Source: Chloroflexota bacterium (GTDB taxonomy: Bacteria > Chloroflexota > Limnocylindria > QHBO01). From it: a DNA stretch of 6,548 bases. Made by a program: the position numbers and the translations under genes. The stretch spans positions 1 through 6,548 of the forward strand of contig JACDBZ010000063.1 in the NCBI GenBank assembly GCA_013694645.1. The letters run 5' to 3'. Of this stretch, positions 6,402 to 6,548 are shown one piece after another (the first letter of the stretch is position 1; each line of letters opens with the position of its first letter). The notes beneath the pieces were generated by a model that was not told where the DNA came from, did not search any database, and worked only from the letters and a program-made list of their open reading frames with translations.

Positions 6402-6548
6402 CAGGGCACGCGGGCGGAATCTCGGGCGAGTTGCATGTGCCGCCTGGCCTGCGGCGGCCAGGATGGCCTCGGCGTGGCGGCGACTGGTGCGCAGCTCGTC
6501 GCGAAGACGGGCAATGGTGATCGTGCCCGGCATTCCCGCGACGCGGGC
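6378..6548 (-). CDS. C-terminal end of a winged-helix protein, possibly SelB, 5' part outside window
   Basis: This frame is open from the window edge to TAA (6380-6378) and gives 56 residues. GTITIARLRDELRTSRRHA followed by EAIL resembles the last winged-helix domain of the selenocysteine-specific elongation factor SelB, which often reads like G-x-I-T-V-A-x-x-R-D-x-x-x-T-S-R-K-Y-A-x-x-L-L. In SelB this domain binds the SECIS hairpin in mRNA. After this helix, however, the usual hydrophobic strand and the TRRVGD-like ending are not seen. The sequence becomes Arg/Ala-rich (ATRPRFRPRALRDRRALR), which could mean a divergent tail, a frameshift or decay. The stop lies inside the 27-nt repeat. It may instead be another helix-turn-helix protein. 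The reading frame is likely real; the SelB name is tentative. Confidence 0.42.
   Translation of the reverse strand, partial: ARVAGMPGTITIARLRDELRTSRRHAEAILAAAGQAAHATRPRFRPRALRDRRALR

Noticed and set aside
6122..6514. A 130-codon minus-strand frame spanning the promoter region and the secreted-protein start.
   Set aside because: It overlaps the ribosome binding site, signal peptide and ECF-type promoter of the secreted protein in another frame and looks unlike a real protein.
1..6548. CRISPR array, tRNA or rRNA genes, insertion sequence or integrase.
   Set aside because: No regularly spaced repeats, no cloverleaf or rRNA-like sequence, and no transposase or recombinase motifs were seen on either strand.

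Overview
The window is GC-rich (roughly two thirds G+C by eye), densely packed DNA, and every convincing gene lies on the minus strand. Transcription therefore runs from high to low coordinates. High GC, GTG and possibly CTG starts, tight stop/start overlaps, an AdnB/AddB-like helicase-nuclease and an ECF-type promoter suggest a high-GC soil or water bacterium. Chloroflexota (Limnocylindria or Thermomicrobia-like) or Actinomycetota would fit, but no marker gene decides this.

Layout in the direction of transcription. (1) 6548-6378: the last 56 codons of a gene entering from outside, with a winged-helix stretch like the C-terminus of the selenocysteine elongation factor SelB. (2) About 6284-6257: a clean ECF sigma-type promoter (TGCAAC, 16-nt spacer, CGTCTA), followed by a strong ribosome binding site and a 201-aa secreted, Ser/Thr-rich protein with eight cysteines (6206-5601). 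This unit ends at a strong rho-independent terminator (5575-5543). (3) 5444-1: an operon-like run of four genes. They are a 1017-aa UvrD/AddA-type helicase fused to a RecB/AddB-type Fe-S nuclease, a 133-aa four-helix membrane protein (GTGA overlap), an M20 metallo-amidohydrolase of the AbgB/ACY1L2 type (17-nt gap with a strong ribosome binding site), and a class I SAM-dependent methyltransferase cut by the window edge (CTGA overlap).

The secreted-protein unit looks like a separately controlled envelope or stress gene. The helicase-nuclease is a DNA end-processing repair enzyme. Its co-transcribed neighbours have no obvious DNA repair role, so the operon may be only physical packing. A 27-nt near-perfect direct repeat (5460-5486 and 6375-6401) brackets the secreted-protein unit. 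The upstream copy coincides with the stop codon of the SelB-like fragment and the other copy lies just before the helicase start. This repeat and the ECF promoter are the least ordinary signals seen. No complete new defence or mobile system is visible.
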